Positions 1 to 8,642 are shown, counted from the stretch's first letter. The stretch is 64,000 nt of DNA from Microbacterium sp. Leaf288 (GCF_001422925.1 NZ_LMNI01000012.1:248345-312344); one strand, 5' to 3'. The notes: generated by a model from the sequence alone, not told the origin. Numbers and translations: made by a program.

Positions 1-178
1 GTCAGGACCCGCGAGGGTCGTCGAGAGACGGATGCCGCGATCATCGCCGAGACCGCCCGTTTGCGCGGCGGCCGCTTCCTCCCCGGGGGTGTGGCGGGTC
101 GTCCTCATCCCCAGGAGCATCTCCGGCGGAACAACCGTGCGCGTGGGCGGCGATCATGGCTTCGTGACGTCCTGGCAG

Positions 179-586
179 ATGGCGATGGCGCGCTCGGGTC
201 ACGTCGCGTCCACCCGCGACCTGCACCGCATCGGACTCTCGGACGTCGACATCCGGATGTTCGTGTCCTACGGGCGGCTGGTGCGGGTGCGGATCGGCTG
301 GTACGTCACGCCGGGTGTCGACGCTGCGGTCCGGGAGGCGGTGCGTCTCGGCGGACGGCTCGCTTGTTTCAGCGCGCTGCGCCTCCGCGGTGCGCCTGTG
401 GGCGACGATGGTCGCCTGCACATCGAGCTCCCCGCCCACGCTGTGCGGCGCCCCGGTGCCGGCGACCCCTCGGCAGTGAGGGTTCATCGGGCTCGCCGCC
501 CCTCGTCAGGTGACCGCGCCGCGGTCGACATCGCCGCTGCCTGGCGCGTCGCGCGCACGTGCGTCGGCAGCGCACCCTGTCGGTGA
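179..586 (+). pseudogene. N-terminal fragment of an AbiEi/DUF559-type protein
   Basis: About 135 residues resemble the N-terminal half of the AbiEi-like/DUF559 proteins common in Microbacteriaceae: a winged-helix start (HVASTRDLHRIGLS), then GRLVRVRIGWYVTP and GGRLACFSALRLRGAP. Full members are about 280-320 residues and end in a DUF559 nuclease-like domain. Here the frame stops soon after the first domain, 20 nt before the M4 protease start, and no DUF559 segment follows in any frame. The likely start is the ATG at 179, although the frame is open from at least position 32. It could be a decayed gene or an intact short antitoxin-like protein. Frame 1 is also open from position 1 to 513, but its translation looks like a shadow. 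The family assignment is from memory of the motif pattern. Confidence 0.45.
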
Positions 587-593
587 CGGCCAG

Positions 594-599
594 TAGGTT
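594..599 (+). promoter_or_regulatory. -10 box TAGGTT, leaderless start of the M4 protease
   Basis: TAGGTT ends 6 nt before the ATG at 606, the spacing expected when transcription begins at the start codon. A GGAG lies in the same 6 nt, so a very short leader is also possible. Confidence 0.5.
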
Positions 600-605
600 C
601 GGAGC

Positions 606-1676
606 ATGAGCCCCGGAATCGTCCCCCCGTACCTGCTCGCCCGCATCGCCGCCGTGCAGGAGGAGAACTGGGCTCGTGCGGCCGACGCGGCGCACCGCAC
701 CCTCGCGGCGCCGCGCGAATACCGTCCGGTGCGCTCTCGCCTGCGCCTGTCGATCCAGGAGCCGGGAACGCTCGTCGCCGAGGCGACGCCCGCACCCGAC
801 CGCGAGATCTCCGACGCGAAGCACCGAGAAGTGCTGCCGGGTACCCGGGTGCGCGGCGAGGACGACCCGGCGACGGGCGACGCCTCCGTCGACGAAGCGT
901 ACGACGGGCTCGGCGCGACGTACGACTTCTGGTGGGACTCCTACGCCCGCGACAGCATCGACGGCTCGGGCAGCTCGCTCCTGGCGACCGTGCACTACGG
1001 CCGCGACTACGACAACGCGTTCTGGAACGGTGAGCGCATGGTCTTCGGCGACGGCGACGACGAGGTGTTCCGCGGGTTCACCCGGTCGCTCAGCGTGATC
1101 GCGCACGAGCTCGCGCACGGCGTGATCGAAGACGAGGGAGGCCTCCTGTACCGCGGCCAATCCGGCGCGCTCAACGAGTCGATCGCCGACGTCTTCGGCG
1201 CCCTGGCCGAGCAGCACCGCGATGGGGAGACGGTCGCCGAGGCGACGTGGCTCATCGGCGAGGGGATCTTCACCGACGCCGTGCAGGGCGTCGCGCTGCG
1301 GTCGCTCAAGGCCCCCGGCACGGCGTACGACGACGACGTGCTCGGCAAGGACCCGCAGCCCGCGCACATGCGCGACTACGTCGAGACCCGCGACGACAAC
1401 GGCGGAGTGCACATCAACTCGGGCATCCCCAATCACGCGTTCTACCTCACGGCGAAGGCGCTCGGCGGCCATGCGTGGGAGCGCGCCGGGCTCATCTGGT
1501 ACCGCGCCCTGACGTCGGGGACGCTCCCGTCCACGGCCGATTTCACCACCTTCGCACGCGCCACCCTCGCCGCGGCCGCTGCGGAGTACGGTGAGGAGTC
1601 GGAGGAGGTCGCCGCCGTCCGCGCCGGGTGGACGGGCGTCGGCGTGATCCCGAATGACCGAGAAGCCGAGTCCTGA
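606..1676 (+). CDS. Protealysin-like M4 metallopeptidase
   Basis: A 356-residue zinc metalloprotease of the thermolysin family (M4), protealysin subgroup. The zinc site HELAH is at residues 167-171. The third ligand is Glu191 in the NESIADVFGAL motif, and the catalytic His lies in a later HINSGIPNHAF segment. The N-terminus carries a short PPSA-type propeptide with the conserved VPPYLL (residues 6-11). There is no signal peptide, so the enzyme probably folds in the cytoplasm, as reported for protealysins. Its 3' end overlaps the next gene, an emfourin inhibitor, by 23 nt, so protease and inhibitor are probably made together. The start at ATG 606 is supported by the -10 box TAGGTT 6 nt upstream. 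Confidence 0.9.
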   Translation: MSPGIVPPYLLARIAAVQEENWARAADAAHRTLAAPREYRPVRSRLRLSIQEPGTLVAEATPAPDREISDAKHREVLPGTRVRGEDDPATGDASVDEAYDGLGATYDFWWDSYARDSIDGSGSSLLATVHYGRDYDNAFWNGERMVFGDGDDEVFRGFTRSLSVIAHELAHGVIEDEGGLLYRGQSGALNESIADVFGALAEQHRDGETVAEATWLIGEGIFTDAVQGVALRSLKAPGTAYDDDVLGKDPQPAHMRDYVETRDDNGGVHINSGIPNHAFYLTAKALGGHAWERAGLIWYRALTSGTLPSTADFTTFARATLAAAAAEYGEESEEVAAVRAGWTGVGVIPNDREAES

Positions 1677-2013
1677 CCCGACCGCACCTTCCGCGGCGCC
1701 GCCCGCGGTCGAGATCGACGTCGCGCGCACCGGTGGCATCGCCGGCATGACGCGACGGTGGTCGGCGCAGCCGCCCGAGGCGGAGGCGTCCGAGTGGATC
1801 ACCCTCATCGACCGCTGCCCGTGGAGCGAAGCGGGCAACCGCGAACCGATGCCCGACGGTTTCGTGTGGTTCATCCGCGCGACGTGGTCGGGGACCGGCC
1901 CCCTCGAGGCGGAGCTGCCCGACGACGAGGTCGTGGGCGCCTGGCGCGAACTCGTCGACGCCGTGCGCGACTGGAGCCGGCAGAGTGCCGACCCCGATCG
2001 GCCGAGCCGTTGA
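1654..2013 (+). CDS. Emfourin, inhibitor of protealysin-type M4 protease
   Basis: This 119-residue acidic protein starts inside the protease gene (23 nt overlap), the arrangement known for protealysin-emfourin pairs. After a Pro/Ala-rich leader of about 18 residues, the strand VEIDVARTGGIAGMTRRW fits the emfourin family start, followed by a central region with WFIRATWSG and a C-terminal amphipathic helix (VVGAWRELVDAVRDW). Emfourin binds the active site of the cognate M4 protease and blocks it. No membrane segment or signal peptide is visible. The assignment rests on the family-like start and on the gene pairing; direct inhibition is inferred. Confidence 0.75.
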   Translation: MTEKPSPDPTAPSAAPPAVEIDVARTGGIAGMTRRWSAQPPEAEASEWITLIDRCPWSEAGNREPMPDGFVWFIRATWSGTGPLEAELPDDEVVGAWRELVDAVRDWSRQSADPDRPSR

Positions 2014-2016
2014 CGC

Positions 2017-2628
2017 TCAGCGCGTGAAGAGGCCCTTCTTCTTCGCCGGCTTGAGCGCCTTCTGCATGTAGATCGTCCCGAGCCACCTGCCGAACTTGAA
2101 GCCGACGCGGCCCATGCGGCCGACCTCGACGAAGCCCATCCTCTCGTGCAGGGCGACCGATCCTTCGGCGCCCTTGTCGCTGATCACCGCGACCATCTGC
2201 CGGATCCCGGCTGCCTCGCACGCCTCGATGAGGGCTTCGAGCAACGCGCGACCGAGCCCCTTGCCGGTCGCGGCCTGGCCGAGGTAGATCGAGTTCTCGA
2301 CCGAGAACCGGTACGCGGACTTGCTCGACATGGGCTGCACGAGCGCATAGCCGAGGACCTGACCCGACGGTGACTCCGCCACGAGGAAGGGCAGCCCCTG
2401 CTTGGCGAGGCCGTCGCGCTTCTTGCGCCACTGGGCCACCGACCACACGTCTTCGTCGAAGGTCACGACCGAGTTGGTGACGTAGTAGTTGTAGATCTCG
2501 CGGATGTCGGGGATGTCCCGGTCCTCGACAGGACGGATCGTGAACGAGAACGGACGCTCGGGCTCGGGCTGCCGCTGCAGATGGCGCGGCAGCTTGCGGC
2601 GGTCCTTGTCGTATTCCTCTTCGAGCAT
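2017..2628 (-). CDS. GNAT acetyltransferase, phosphinothricin N-acetyltransferase-like
   Basis: A 203-residue acetyl-CoA-dependent N-acetyltransferase. From about residue 28 the protein has the PAT/Bar-like pattern FTIRPVEDRDIPDIREIYN, and then the acetyl-CoA loop as GQAATGKGLGRALL, followed by the C-terminal HERMGFVEVGRMGRVGFKFGRW seen in phosphinothricin/methionine-sulfoximine acetyltransferases. The natural substrate cannot be read from sequence. I chose ATG 2628 because GAGGAGGAG lies just upstream as a strong ribosome binding site; the frame stays open further but is low-complexity Arg-rich. An N-terminal extension of about 25 charged residues (EEEYDKDRRK) is unusual. The gene sits tail-to-tail with the emfourin gene. 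Confidence 0.8.
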   Translation of the reverse strand: MLEEEYDKDRRKLPRHLQRQPEPERPFSFTIRPVEDRDIPDIREIYNYYVTNSVVTFDEDVWSVAQWRKKRDGLAKQGLPFLVAESPSGQVLGYALVQPMSSKSAYRFSVENSIYLGQAATGKGLGRALLEALIEACEAAGIRQMVAVISDKGAEGSVALHERMGFVEVGRMGRVGFKFGRWLGTIYMQKALKPAKKKGLFTR

Positions 2629-2665
2629 GAACTCCTCCTCGATGTCTGCGATCGGCCGGCGGCCC

Positions 2666-3358
2666 CTACGCGGGCACTCGCCAGTCGACGGGGTCGGCGC
2701 CCTGCTGGGCGAGCAGCTCGTTCGACCGCGAGAACGGCCGCGAGCCGAAGAACCCACGGCTCGCCGACAGCGGCGACGGGTGCGGCGATTCGATGATCGG
2801 CGTCGTGCCGAGGAGCGGTCGGAGGTTCGCGGCATCCCGTCCCCACAGGATCGCCACGAGCGGCCTGTCGCGCGCGACGAGCGTGCGGATGGCGTGCTCG
2901 GTCACCTTCTCCCAGCCCCAGCCGCGATGGGATGCCGGCGCGCCCGGCGCGACCGTGAGCACGCGGTTCAGCAGCATGACCCCCTGGTCGCTCCACGCCG
3001 ACAGGTCGCCGTGCGGCGCGCGCGGGATGCCGAGGTCGGTCTCCAGCTCCTGGTAGATGTTCCCGAGGCTGCGCGGCAGCGGTCGCACATGCGCGTCGAC
3101 CGCGAACGAGAGCCCGATCGGATGCCCCGGCGTGGGGTACGGGTCCTGCCCGACGATGAGCACCTTCACGTCGGGAAGCGGGCGCTGGAACGCCCGCAGC
3201 ACGAGGTCGCCGGCCGGCAGATACTGGCGTCCGGCGGCGACCTCGGCGCGGAGGCGTTCGCCGAGCGCCGCGATGTCCGCAGCGACGGGTGCGAGCGCCG
3301 CCGACCACTCCGGGTCGATGAGTCCGGCGTCGGCGAGCTCGGGCAGGGTCATCGCCAT
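2666..3358 (-). CDS. ung: Uracil-DNA glycosylase, family 1
   Basis: A 230-residue enzyme that removes uracil from DNA as the first step of base excision repair. The catalytic water-activating motif GQDPYP places Asp72. [10 protein letters not shown] and the leucine-loop motif [14 protein letters not shown] (His near residue 193) complete the family-1 signature. Length matches bacterial Ung. The start codons ATG 3358 and ATG 3352 are adjacent; the first lies within 2 nt of the stop of the upstream AlaX-like gene (3360), so translation is probably coupled. It is the last gene of a three-gene operon (SDR, AlaX-like, ung). Confidence 0.95.
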   Translation of the reverse strand: MAMTLPELADAGLIDPEWSAALAPVAADIAALGERLRAEVAAGRQYLPAGDLVLRAFQRPLPDVKVLIVGQDPYPTPGHPIGLSFAVDAHVRPLPRSLGNIYQELETDLGIPRAPHGDLSAWSDQGVMLLNRVLTVAPGAPASHRGWGWEKVTEHAIRTLVARDRPLVAILWGRDAANLRPLLGTTPIIESPHPSPLSASRGFFGSRPFSRSNELLAQQGADPVDWRVPA

Positions 3359-3359
3359 C

Positions 3360-4229
3360 TCAGGCGCGCTCCACCGTCGTGGTCATGACGAGCTCGAGGC
3401 CGCCCTCGACCGGCGCGGACGTGAACGCCACGGTCGCCGCCGTGAGCTCGTGGAGAGAGGCGACGTGAGTACCGCCGCAGGGGATCCTCGCTTCGGCGCC
3501 CGGCAGCTCGCACACCCACGTGCGCCGATCGGCGAGCGTGTCGCCGTCGCGCTCGATGCGCACCGCGCCGCCCGCGGCGATCCAGTCCGCGAGCTGCGCG
3601 TCCACCCGTGCCGCAAGGGCGTCGAGGTCGCCGAGCGCGTCGGGGTCGAACCCCTTGCGCCGCAGAGACTTGCCGATGCGGTAGACGTCGCAAGAGCCGT
3701 CCGGCAGGATCCGCGACTCCTGGATCGCGAGGGCGTCGAAGGCCGGGGCGCCGAGCGCATCGGTGGGCGCGTCCTTGCGCCACGCGTCGGCGAGTGCCGC
3801 GTCGAGGGCGAGAGAGGCCAGGTGGCAGGCGGTGTGCCCTGCCGAGAGCGCGGCGCGGTAGGCGGCATCCACCGTCACGTCCACCGTGTCGCCCGCCGCA
3901 ACCGCGGCGCCGTTCTCGACGAGGTGGGCGACGACGAAGGTCCAGCCCTCGGTGCCCGTGCGCACGGGGACGTCGGGGCCGAGCAGCAGCCCGTCACCCT
4001 GCGTCGCGCCGACGACGGCGTCGACCACGACGAGCTCGGCGCCGCCCACGCCCAGCGTGCCGCGGTCGGCGGGCTGATCGGGCCACGCGGTGTCGACCGG
4101 GTGGAACGCGGTCTCGTCGAGGACGACGGCGGTTCGGCCGTCGCCGGCATCGGTGACGTGGACGACCGTGCCGCGGGAGGAGGTGGCGCCGGCCGGATAG
4201 GTGACGACGATGCCGTCGGCGAGGGTCAC
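3360..4229 (-). CDS. AlaX-like alanyl-tRNA editing protein / metal-dependent hydrolase
   Basis: A 289-residue free-standing relative of the AlaRS editing domain, expected to hydrolyse mischarged aminoacyl-tRNA. Zinc ligands are visible as HTACH (His132, His136) and a downstream CGGTH. The N-terminal TAFHPVD..PADRG is a variant of the usual FYPxGGGQPxDxG motif. The editing substrate (Ser, Gly or another) cannot be told. The GTG start at 4229 overlaps the upstream SDR stop by 4 nt (GTGA), with GGAGGAG just upstream as ribosome binding site, so the two genes are translationally coupled. Confidence 0.85.
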   Translation of the reverse strand: MTLADGIVVTYPAGATSSRGTVVHVTDAGDGRTAVVLDETAFHPVDTAWPDQPADRGTLGVGGAELVVVDAVVGATQGDGLLLGPDVPVRTGTEGWTFVVAHLVENGAAVAAGDTVDVTVDAAYRAALSAGHTACHLASLALDAALADAWRKDAPTDALGAPAFDALAIQESRILPDGSCDVYRIGKSLRRKGFDPDALGDLDALAARVDAQLADWIAAGGAVRIERDGDTLADRRTWVCELPGAEARIPCGGTHVASLHELTAATVAFTSAPVEGGLELVMTTTVERA

Positions 4230-5014
4230 AGCTCCTCCGTGCCGCGCGGGCGCAGCGGGCCGCGCGCGAGGAGGAACTGCGCCGACTGCGCGACCGGGCG
4301 CATGGTGATGAGGTCGAGGTTGACGTGGCCGGGTGCATTGAGCGCGTACGCGATGACGTCGGCCACGTCGTCGGCAGTGAGCGGCTTCTCGACGCCGTCG
4401 TACACGCGCTCGGCCGCCGCACTGTCGCCGCCGAGGCGGTTGAGGGTGAACTCCGGCGTCTGCACCATGCCCGGAGCGACCTCGATCACGCGGATCGGCT
4501 CGCCGTTCAGCTCGAGCCGCAGCGCGTGCGCGATCATCGCCTCGCCGGCCTTGGCGGCGTTGTAGCCGGCGCCGCCGGCGTACGCGGTCTGCGCGGCGGT
4601 GGAGGTGACGAAGAGGGTGTCGGCGTGACCGTCGGATGCCGCAGCCCGGCGCAGCTGCGGCAGCAGCGCTGCGACCAGCCGCTGTGCCGACAGCACGTTG
4701 ACGTCGAACATCCACTGCCAGTCTTCGACGCGGCCGTCCTCGACGCGGTCGGTGCCGCGTGCGCCGCCGGCGACGTGGACGAGGGCGTGCACCGGGCCGG
4801 AGTCCGCCAGGAAGGCGGCGAGCGCCTCGACGTCGGCGTCGGCCGTGAGATCTGCCGCGAACGCGACGGCACCCGTCTCGGCCTCCAGGGCGGCGAGCCG
4901 ATCGGCGCGCCGGGCGACGCCGACCACATCCCATCCGCTCGCCCGCAGCGCCCGCACCGCCGCTTCGCCGATCCCCGAGCTCGCCCCGGTCACCACTGCA
5001 CGTCTGTTCGCCAT
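4226..5014 (-). CDS. Short-chain dehydrogenase/reductase
   Basis: A 262-residue classical SDR. It has the cofactor motif VVTGASSGIGEAA near the N-terminus and an acidic/basic arrangement after the second strand (VARRADRL) that suggests NADP(H). An AG-type motif (HVAGG) and the YNAAKAG catalytic Tyr-Lys pair also fit, and the Ser lies in VTSTAAQT. Clan YdfG-like serine/3-hydroxy acid dehydrogenases are the nearest type I recognise, but the substrate is unknown. ATG 5014 is chosen over the upstream ATG at 5032 because TAGCGT lies 7 nt before it, giving a leaderless start. First gene of the SDR, AlaX-like, ung operon. Confidence 0.85.
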   Translation of the reverse strand: MANRRAVVTGASSGIGEAAVRALRASGWDVVGVARRADRLAALEAETGAVAFAADLTADADVEALAAFLADSGPVHALVHVAGGARGTDRVEDGRVEDWQWMFDVNVLSAQRLVAALLPQLRRAAASDGHADTLFVTSTAAQTAYAGGAGYNAAKAGEAMIAHALRLELNGEPIRVIEVAPGMVQTPEFTLNRLGGDSAAAERVYDGVEKPLTADDVADVIAYALNAPGHVNLDLITMRPVAQSAQFLLARGPLRPRGTEEL

Positions 5015-5021
5015 GACCACA

Positions 5022-5027
5022 ACGCTA
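5022..5027 (-). promoter_or_regulatory. -10 box TAGCGT of the SDR operon
   Basis: On the minus strand TAGCGT ends 7 nt before ATG 5014. This fits a leaderless transcript covering SDR, AlaX-like gene and ung. Confidence 0.45.
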
Positions 5028-5105
5028 CCCACGTCGCGCCCGGAGGCACTCCCCGACAGGGATTGCTGGGACCCGACCGCGTTACGTCACATTTCCCCCA
5101 CGTTG

Positions 5106-5132
5106 TTGACAACCCGGGGTTCTCCGTACTCT
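5106..5132 (+). promoter_or_regulatory. Possible metY promoter (TTGACA and TACTCT)
   Basis: TTGACA at 5106-5111 is followed after a short 15 nt spacer by TACTCT at 5127-5132, about 50 nt upstream of the metY ATG. The -35 is perfect but the spacing is short. I see no recognisable SAM riboswitch in the leader. Confidence 0.35.
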
Positions 5133-5184
5133 CGAACCCGGCTGGGGGGCACGCTCCCGGCATCCGATCCCGCAGGAGCAGGCC

Positions 5185-6507
5185 ATGTCCGCACCCGAGA
5201 ACTGGCGTTTCGAGACCAAGCAGATCCACTCGGGGGCCCAGCCCGACCCGGTGACCAAGGCTCGCGCGACGCCGATCTACCAGACCACGTCGTACGTCTT
5301 CGACAACGCGGACCACGCGGCCAACCTCTTCGCGCTCGCCGAGTTCGGCAACATCTACACGCGCATCCAGAACCCGACGCAGGCCGTCGTCGAGGAGCGC
5401 CTTGCCGCGCTCGAGGGGGGCACCGGCGCCCTGCTGCTCGCGAGCGGCCAGGCCGCGGCGACGTTCGCGGTGCTCAACATCGCCGAGGCGGGCGACCACA
5501 TCGTGTCGTCGAGCTCCATCTACGGCGGCACCTACAACCTCTTCAAGTACACGCTCGCCAAGCTCGGCATCGAGGTCACGTTCGTCGAGAACCAGGACGA
5601 CCTCGAGGAGTGGCGCCGCGCGGTCCGCCCGAACACGAAGCTGTTCTTCGCCGAGACCATCGGCAACCCGAAGATCAACGTGCTCGACATCCGCGGTGTC
5701 GCCGACGTCGCCCACGAGAACGGCGTGCCGCTCATCGTCGACAACACGATCGCGACCCCGTACCTCATCAAGCCGTTCGAGCACGGCGCGGACATCATCG
5801 TCCACTCGGCCACGAAGTTCCTCGGCGGCCACGGCACGACCATCGGCGGCGTGATCGTCGACGGCGGCACGTTCGAGTGGTCGAAGAACGTCGACAAGTT
5901 CCCGGGCCTCACGGTTCCGGACCCGTCGTACCACGGCGCGTCCTACACGGCCGCGGTCGGCGACGGCCTCGCCTACATCATCAAGGCGCGCGTGCAGCTG
6001 CTCCGCGACCTCGGCTCGGCCATCTCGCCGAACAGCGCGTGGCTGCTGATCCAGGGCATCGAGACGCTGTCGCTGCGCGTCGAGCGCCACGTGCAGAACG
6101 CGCAGGAGATCGCGGAGTGGCTCGAGAACCACTCCGACGTCGCCTCGGTCAACTACTCGGGCCTGCCGACGTCGCCGTGGTACGCGGCCGCCAACGCGTA
6201 CGCCCCGAAGGGCGTCGGCGCGGTGCTGTCGTTCGAGCTCAAGGGCGGCGTCGAGGCGGGCCGCGAGTTCGTCAACTCGCTGACGCTCTTCAGCCACCTC
6301 GCCAACATCGGCGACGTGCGCTCGCTCGTCATCCACCCCGCGTCGACGACGCACTCGCAGCTCACGCCCGAGCAGCAGCTCACGACCGGTGTCACGCCGG
6401 GCCTCGTGCGCCTCTCGGTGGGTCTCGAGAACATCGACGACCTCAAGGCCGACCTCGAGCAGGCACTCGCCGCGGCACGCCGCGTGTCGGAGGCCGCTCG
6501 CGCCTGA
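5185..6507 (+). CDS. metY: O-acetylhomoserine sulfhydrylase
   Basis: A 440-residue PLP enzyme of the Cys/Met metabolism family that makes homocysteine from O-acetylhomoserine and sulfide (direct sulfhydrylation); some members also use O-acetylserine. Motifs are the N-terminal ETKQIHSG and TPIYQTTSYVF, ASGQAAATFA, the Asp of VDNTIATP, and the PLP lysine in HSATKFLGGHG. Length and the long EFGNIYTRIQNPT segment separate it from cystathionine gamma-synthase. The ATG is preceded by GCAGGAGCAG. It lies directly upstream of metX, which makes its substrate, separated by a perfect hairpin. Confidence 0.93.
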   Translation: MSAPENWRFETKQIHSGAQPDPVTKARATPIYQTTSYVFDNADHAANLFALAEFGNIYTRIQNPTQAVVEERLAALEGGTGALLLASGQAAATFAVLNIAEAGDHIVSSSSIYGGTYNLFKYTLAKLGIEVTFVENQDDLEEWRRAVRPNTKLFFAETIGNPKINVLDIRGVADVAHENGVPLIVDNTIATPYLIKPFEHGADIIVHSATKFLGGHGTTIGGVIVDGGTFEWSKNVDKFPGLTVPDPSYHGASYTAAVGDGLAYIIKARVQLLRDLGSAISPNSAWLLIQGIETLSLRVERHVQNAQEIAEWLENHSDVASVNYSGLPTSPWYAAANAYAPKGVGAVLSFELKGGVEAGREFVNSLTLFSHLANIGDVRSLVIHPASTTHSQLTPEQQLTTGVTPGLVRLSVGLENIDDLKADLEQALAAARRVSEAARA

Positions 6508-6523
6508 TCCCCCTCCTCGGGAC

Positions 6524-6568
6524 ACGGATGCCGTGTGCCTGCGCACTGCGCCGGCACACGGCATCCGT
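6524..6568. terminator. 16-bp perfect inverted repeat after metY
   Basis: Arms 6524-6539 and 6553-6568 are perfect reverse complements around a 13 nt loop. Each arm contains the GGATGCC word. It probably terminates metY transcription and separates it from metX. No U-tract follows. Confidence 0.6.
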
Positions 6569-6613
6569 CATTCCCGTACCCGTAACAGACAGCATGCAGG
6601 CGCATGCTCAGGC

Positions 6614-6619
6614 GAGAAT
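6614..6619 (+). promoter_or_regulatory. Possible -10 box GAGAAT of metX
   Basis: GAGAAT ends 6 nt before ATG 6626. The spacing matches the other leaderless starts in this window, although the hexamer lacks the usual TA. Confidence 0.3.
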
Positions 6620-6625
6620 GGACGG

Positions 6626-7831
6626 ATGGACTGGCAGACCTCCGAAGACACGGTGCCGAGCGCACCTGTGACGGAGGCCGACGCGCGCCTGCTGCTGGGC
6701 CGCCCTCCGGCGACCGGCGCGTGGCGCGACGGCGATCCCGTGGGCGAGCGCCACTTCGCCGCGTTCGGGGCGTTCCGCACCGAGGGAGGCCGCGAGCTTC
6801 CCGCGTACCGCCTCGCCTACGAGACATGGGGCGAGCTCAACGCCGCGCGCGACAACGCCGTGCTCGTGCTGCACGCCCTCACCGGCGACAGCCACGTGCG
6901 CGGGCCGGCCGGCGCGGGGCATCCGACCTCGGGCTGGTGGGACGACATCGTCGGCCCCGGCGCGCCCATCGACACCGACCGCTGGTTCGTCGTCGCCCCG
7001 AACATGCTCGGCGGATGCCAGGGATCGACCGGCCCCGCATCCATCGGACCCGACGGCTATGAGTGGGCGTCGCGCTTCCCGTACCTGACGATCCGCGACC
7101 AGGTCGCCGCGCAGGTGCGCCTGGCCGACGCCCTGGGCATCGACGTGTGGGCCGCCGTCGTCGGCGGATCGATGGGCGGCATGCATGCGCTCGAGTGGTC
7201 GGTCATGCTCCCCGACCGCGTGGAGCGGGTCGGCATCCTGTCGTCGCCGCCCGTCAACACGGCCGACCAGGTCGCGCTCAACTCGGTGCAGCTCGAGGCG
7301 ATCCGCATCGATCCGCGGTTCCAGGGCGGCGAGTACTACGACGCGGGTGACGGCGACGGTCCGAACCGCGGGCTCGCGCTCGCCCGGCGGATGGCGCTGC
7401 TCAACTACCGGTCCCCCACCGAGCTCAACCAGCGCTTCCAGCGCACGTGGCAATCCGGGGTGAGCCCGCTCGGGCATGGCGGGCGCTTCGCCGTCGAGTC
7501 CTACCTCGACTTCCACGGCAACAAGTTCACGCGCCGCTTCGACGCCAACTCGTACATCACACTCGTCGAGGCGATGAACTCGCACGACGTCGGCCGCGAT
7601 CGCGGCGGCGTCGAGGACGCCCTGTCCCTGGTCACCGCCAAGGCCCTGGTGCTCGGCATCGACAGCGACCGTCTCTTCCCCATCGACGGTCAGCACCGCA
7701 TCGCGCGCGGCATCCGCAACACGCTCGACGGCGATCGCGCCGTGGTGCTGTCGAGCGACTTCGGCCACGACGGGTTCCTCATCGAGACGAACGCCGTCGG
7801 GGCGCACCTGCGGCGGCTGCTCGAAGCCTGA
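6626..7831 (+). CDS. metX: Homoserine O-acetyltransferase
   Basis: A 401-residue alpha/beta-hydrolase fold enzyme that acetylates homoserine for methionine synthesis and supplies MetY encoded just upstream. Family motifs are YETWGELN, HALTGDSH, the GGCQGSTGPAS loop, and the nucleophile elbow GGSMGGM with the catalytic Ser. The Asp lies in LGIDSDRLFP and the His in GHDGFL near the C-terminus. The start ATG 6626 is chosen because the upstream part of the frame is Arg-rich non-coding DNA covering the metY hairpin and the metX promoter. It converges with the Nudix gene. Confidence 0.92.
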   Translation: MDWQTSEDTVPSAPVTEADARLLLGRPPATGAWRDGDPVGERHFAAFGAFRTEGGRELPAYRLAYETWGELNAARDNAVLVLHALTGDSHVRGPAGAGHPTSGWWDDIVGPGAPIDTDRWFVVAPNMLGGCQGSTGPASIGPDGYEWASRFPYLTIRDQVAAQVRLADALGIDVWAAVVGGSMGGMHALEWSVMLPDRVERVGILSSPPVNTADQVALNSVQLEAIRIDPRFQGGEYYDAGDGDGPNRGLALARRMALLNYRSPTELNQRFQRTWQSGVSPLGHGGRFAVESYLDFHGNKFTRRFDANSYITLVEAMNSHDVGRDRGGVEDALSLVTAKALVLGIDSDRLFPIDGQHRIARGIRNTLDGDRAVVLSSDFGHDGFLIETNAVGAHLRRLLEA

Positions 7832-7843
7832 CCCCTCGGGGTC
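7830..7843. terminator. Small GACCCC/GGGGTC hairpin between convergent genes
   Basis: GACCCC and GGGGTC are separated by 2 nt. The hairpin overlaps the metX stop and abuts the Nudix stop at 7844, so it could serve both strands. It is short, so confidence is modest. Confidence 0.35.
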
Positions 7844-8602
7844 TCAGTCCGTGCGCTCGTAGCGCCACGGCAGGGCGCCGATCTCGAGGCGATGACGGGA
7901 TCCGGATGCTGCGCCCTCGGCGTCCGCCTCCCATTCGTCGTCTCCCTGCCACATGAGGAGGGGTCCCTCGCCACCACGGCGCGCGACCGTCTCGAAGCGC
8001 TCGACGCCGCGGAGGCGCACGGCCCCGACCACGGAGTCGACGTCGGCGTGCTCGGCCAGCCCGTGCAGGGTCACCCACGTCGGCGGATACAGCGTCAACC
8101 CGCCACGCCCGTGTCGCGCGAGCGCGTCGGCGGGGCGCAGCCACTCGGCGGCGACAGCCTCGTCGGCCGACAGCGTGATGGCGCCCGCCGCGGCCGGTGC
8201 GACGAAGAACCACGTGCGGATGCGCAGCGCGAGGCCTGGCGGCGGGTCCCAGCACGACAGCGTCACGAGCGCGTCCATGTCGAGTGCGAGCCCGGTCTCC
8301 TCGTGCGTCTCGCGCACGCCGGCGCGACGGGCGACGGCCTCCTCCGGGTCGCCCTCGGCGCCCCGGTCGGCGTCTTCGAGCTTGCCGCCGGGGAACACCC
8401 ACGCACCGGCGAAAGATCCACGGTCCGGCCGCTCGATCATCAGCACCTCAAGCCCCTCGCCGGCGTCGCGCAGCAGCACGACGGTCGCGGCGACGGGGAT
8501 GGCCGGGTCTGTGGCGTCCTCGGGGCGGCGCGTGCGAGCGCCGCCGATCGAGTCGCTCAGCGCCTGCAGAGCGCGGTCGGAGGACGGCGTCGGTTCCGGC
8601 AT
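7844..8602 (-). CDS. Nudix hydrolase (NUDT19-like)
   Basis: A 252-residue Nudix hydrolase. The Nudix box begins at FPGGKLED, carries an insertion, and ends as RETHEETGL, which gives the metal-binding Glu residues. The stretched spacing between GG and RE is typical of the NUDT7/NUDT19 CoA-diphosphatase-like branch. The substrate remains unknown. The N-terminal strand AATVVLLRD..LEVLMIERP and a C-terminal helical region are intact. ATG 8602 is preferred to GTG 8608 because TAGAGT lies 6 nt before it. Convergent with metX. Confidence 0.8.
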   Translation of the reverse strand: MPEPTPSSDRALQALSDSIGGARTRRPEDATDPAIPVAATVVLLRDAGEGLEVLMIERPDRGSFAGAWVFPGGKLEDADRGAEGDPEEAVARRAGVRETHEETGLALDMDALVTLSCWDPPPGLALRIRTWFFVAPAAAGAITLSADEAVAAEWLRPADALARHGRGGLTLYPPTWVTLHGLAEHADVDSVVGAVRLRGVERFETVARRGGEGPLLMWQGDDEWEADAEGAASGSRHRLEIGALPWRYERTD

Positions 8603-8608
8603 CCGCAC

Positions 8609-8614
8609 ACTCTA
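8609..8614 (-). promoter_or_regulatory. -10 box TAGAGT of the Nudix gene
   Basis: On the minus strand TAGAGT ends exactly 6 nt before ATG 8602, which fits a leaderless transcript. Confidence 0.5.
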
Positions 8615-8642
8615 TCCATGGCCGAAGCCCGCGGCGCGGAGC

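Noticed and set aside
1-513. Frame 1 open from the window edge to 513
   Set aside because: It lacks any family resemblance after residue 30 and overlaps the AbiEi-like frame, which has recognisable motifs. It might contain the 3' end of an upstream gene but I cannot show it.
5015-5184. SAM or other riboswitch in front of metY
   Set aside because: I looked for the conserved SAM-I/SAM-II cores and found no matching stem arrangement; only a possible promoter is visible.
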